Below are positions 62,521 to 64,000 of a DNA stretch of 64,000 bases, piece by piece (within the stretch, counting starts at the first letter, position 1; every line of letters begins with the position of its first letter). The notes under the pieces are model-generated. The model was not told the DNA's origin, searched no databases, and saw only the letters and a list, made by a program, of their open reading frames with translations. The DNA comes from Sphagnum compactum (lineage: Eukaryota > Bryophyta > Sphagnopsida > Sphagnales): NCBI GenBank assembly GCA_965153455.1, contig OZ234495.1, forward strand, positions 18,720,875 through 18,784,874. The letters run 5' to 3'. The translations under genes and the position numbers were made by a program.

Positions 62521-63200
62521 CATAGAAAATCAAAGCTTTAGAATGCAAATGAATTACAAAAGAAAAAGCTTTAGGGCATCAAGAATAAGTTTTAAGCACA
62601 AATGTGAAAATCAAACACTATTTCAAATCACAGAGACTGTGAAACAAATGCATGAGCTTTGCAAGAGGAGAGGAGATAAAAAGAAATGGGAGAAGAAAAA
62701 AGAGTGAAAAAATAAGGAAGGCCACAAACATTGAACAACTTAAATTAGGAAAATTATGAACAACATTCAACATAATGTGATTGAAAGCATGTTATGCTAT
62801 CACTATTTTTTGAAGCTTCCAAGTTTTTTGCATTAATTTGAATAGATCAATGTTACAAAAAACATTTCTAAACATTAATGGAAGGTTTTGCAAGGCAACC
62901 AAAAGCTAATAGTTACCACTAGGTGTGAAGGCTACATAGGTACAATATACATATGCACCCAATCGTGCAAAGTTTGAATGCAAGTTATGAAAAAATGATA
63001 GGGACAATTATCATTGATTTTGAGGAACATAGTTATGGACTGGATCATTAGATTGTGGTACCAATTCAAGTACATGTAACACCATGTCCCATATGAACTA
63101 TCACATAAATTCCTTTCAACTCCACACAAAAAATTGGATATTGGGTAATTAATTGTGAAAGATAATGGCGCAAATTGCAATCTTATATATAAATTCACTT
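62521..63200. other. AT-rich intergenic tail before the right-end gene
   Basis: No gene recognised. GC content rises sharply at about 63200, marking the likely promoter/leader of the next gene. Confidence 0.4.
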
Positions 63201-63605
63201 GGTCTTCCCGTCCGTGACATGACGTTCTAGTGCAGAACGCTACCCCATTCCAAGTTCCAAGTTCCAACCTTCGCCCGAACCGTCATCCATCCAGCTGGAA
63301 TCGTCATCCATCCAGCCGGACGGACAGTTCCTAAATAACTGTCCGTCCGTCTGTGAAAGAAAGCGAGCGTTTTGCAGCGTTTTGCTGGCGATGGCGTGGG
63401 ATCAGAGAAGGAGCGAGAGAGCAAGAAGTTTCTGAGATTTCTTTTCAGCAACAAGAGAACACTTTTCAGTAGCAAGAGACTTTCTGAGATTTCTGGGGAT
63501 TTTTATTTTTATTTTGGCAGTGGTAAGAGGATGATTTTTTCCGTCCTTATGGTTTTCTTTTTATGATTTCTATGTGTCTGTGTGTCTTCTTCTTTTGGTT
63601 GCAGC

Positions 63606-63871
63606 ATTTTGCAGCTTCAGACTCTGAGACCATGAACACACCCATCTCTCCTCCCACTTCTGCAGCAACTTGGAGTGACATGACTGCAGTGGTGGGTACA
63701 ACAAATCAAGCTTCCTCCTTGACAGCAAGAACAAGAAGAAAAAATCTTATACCTCCACTCAGCATGTTTTCTTGGTGCGGAAACCTTCTCAAGAAGCTTC
63801 CTTCAGGAAGATTTGAAATTCAGAAATTTATAGCGAAATCGGAAACACAGACAGAAACAACAGAGGATTGA
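63606..63871 (+). CDS. Putative short ORF in the 5' part of a gene running off the window
   Basis: The stretch from 63200 to 64000 is GC-richer than its surroundings and looks like a gene start. A plausible leader intron runs from a GTAAGAG donor at about 63523 to a TTGCAG acceptor at 63605. In the following exon an ATG at 63632 (GAGACCATGAAC) opens 79 codons to a stop at 63869-63871. The peptide is Ser/Thr-rich, then basic (RTRRKNLIPPLSMFSW), and ends in an acidic tail. I recognise no domain. It may be a small protein, an upstream ORF, or untranslated leader of a gene whose main ORF lies beyond 64000. Another possible donor (CAG then GTTGC) occurs near 63956. Confidence 0.35.
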
Positions 63872-64000
63872 AGCAAAGTTTTCTGACAGTCCAGTGCTTT
63901 TCAGCCACGATTCTGTTCCAGAAATCGACTTCCTTTGCAGTCATACACAGAACAGGTTGCAATTCTTGGTCTTGCGCATGCAAATCTGAAGGAAGGAAAG

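Overview
The window is nuclear DNA from a land plant, most likely a bryophyte and probably a moss. Three things point there. The fatty-acid elongase closely resembles the Physcomitrium-type PUFA elongase. A CEP78 orthologue is present, a basal-body protein expected in plants with swimming sperm and lost from flowering plants. Genes are intron-rich and compact, with GC near 45-50%, and sit in long AT-rich gene deserts. The species call is inference. The gene structures were built by hand from splice sites, reading phase and remembered family sequences.

Layout. 132-227 (-) is the first exon of ribosomal protein S26, running off the left edge. It is divergent from an ankyrin-repeat/CbbX-type AAA ATPase gene (1016-4068, +), with telo-box motifs between them. 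Tail-to-tail with the latter is a seven-exon ELO-type elongase (4971-7808, -). Intron 3 of the elongase holds a tandem array of decayed copies of its own exon 3. After a gene-poor stretch with inverted repeats and possible transposon fossils comes a nine-exon mitochondrial uncoupling/dicarboxylate carrier (14450-17658, -) with one GC-AG intron. An unidentified spliced gene may lie at 19740-20221 (-). 27333-28932 (+) is a trans-2-enoyl-CoA reductase locus with intact splicing but three one-base frameshifts. 29701-35042 (-) is a CEP78-like centrosomal protein gene, lacking only its first exon(s). 49691-51235 (+) is an LEA_2/NHL-type membrane protein gene. A GC-richer leader and short ORF at 63.2-63.9 kb look like the start of another gene.

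Deserts at 36-49 kb and 51.5-63 kb carry no credible genes. They do hold diverged satellite-like arrays (about 70, 118 and 168 bp monomers), MITE-like inverted repeats, a tRNA-derived SINE relic and many microsatellites.

Functional links. The elongase (condensing enzyme) and enoyl-CoA reductase catalyse the first and last steps of the same ER fatty-acid elongation cycle and lie 20 kb apart, though the reductase copy looks damaged. The other genes are unrelated housekeeping or cell-biology genes. I found no operon-like system, phage, CRISPR array or known defence system.
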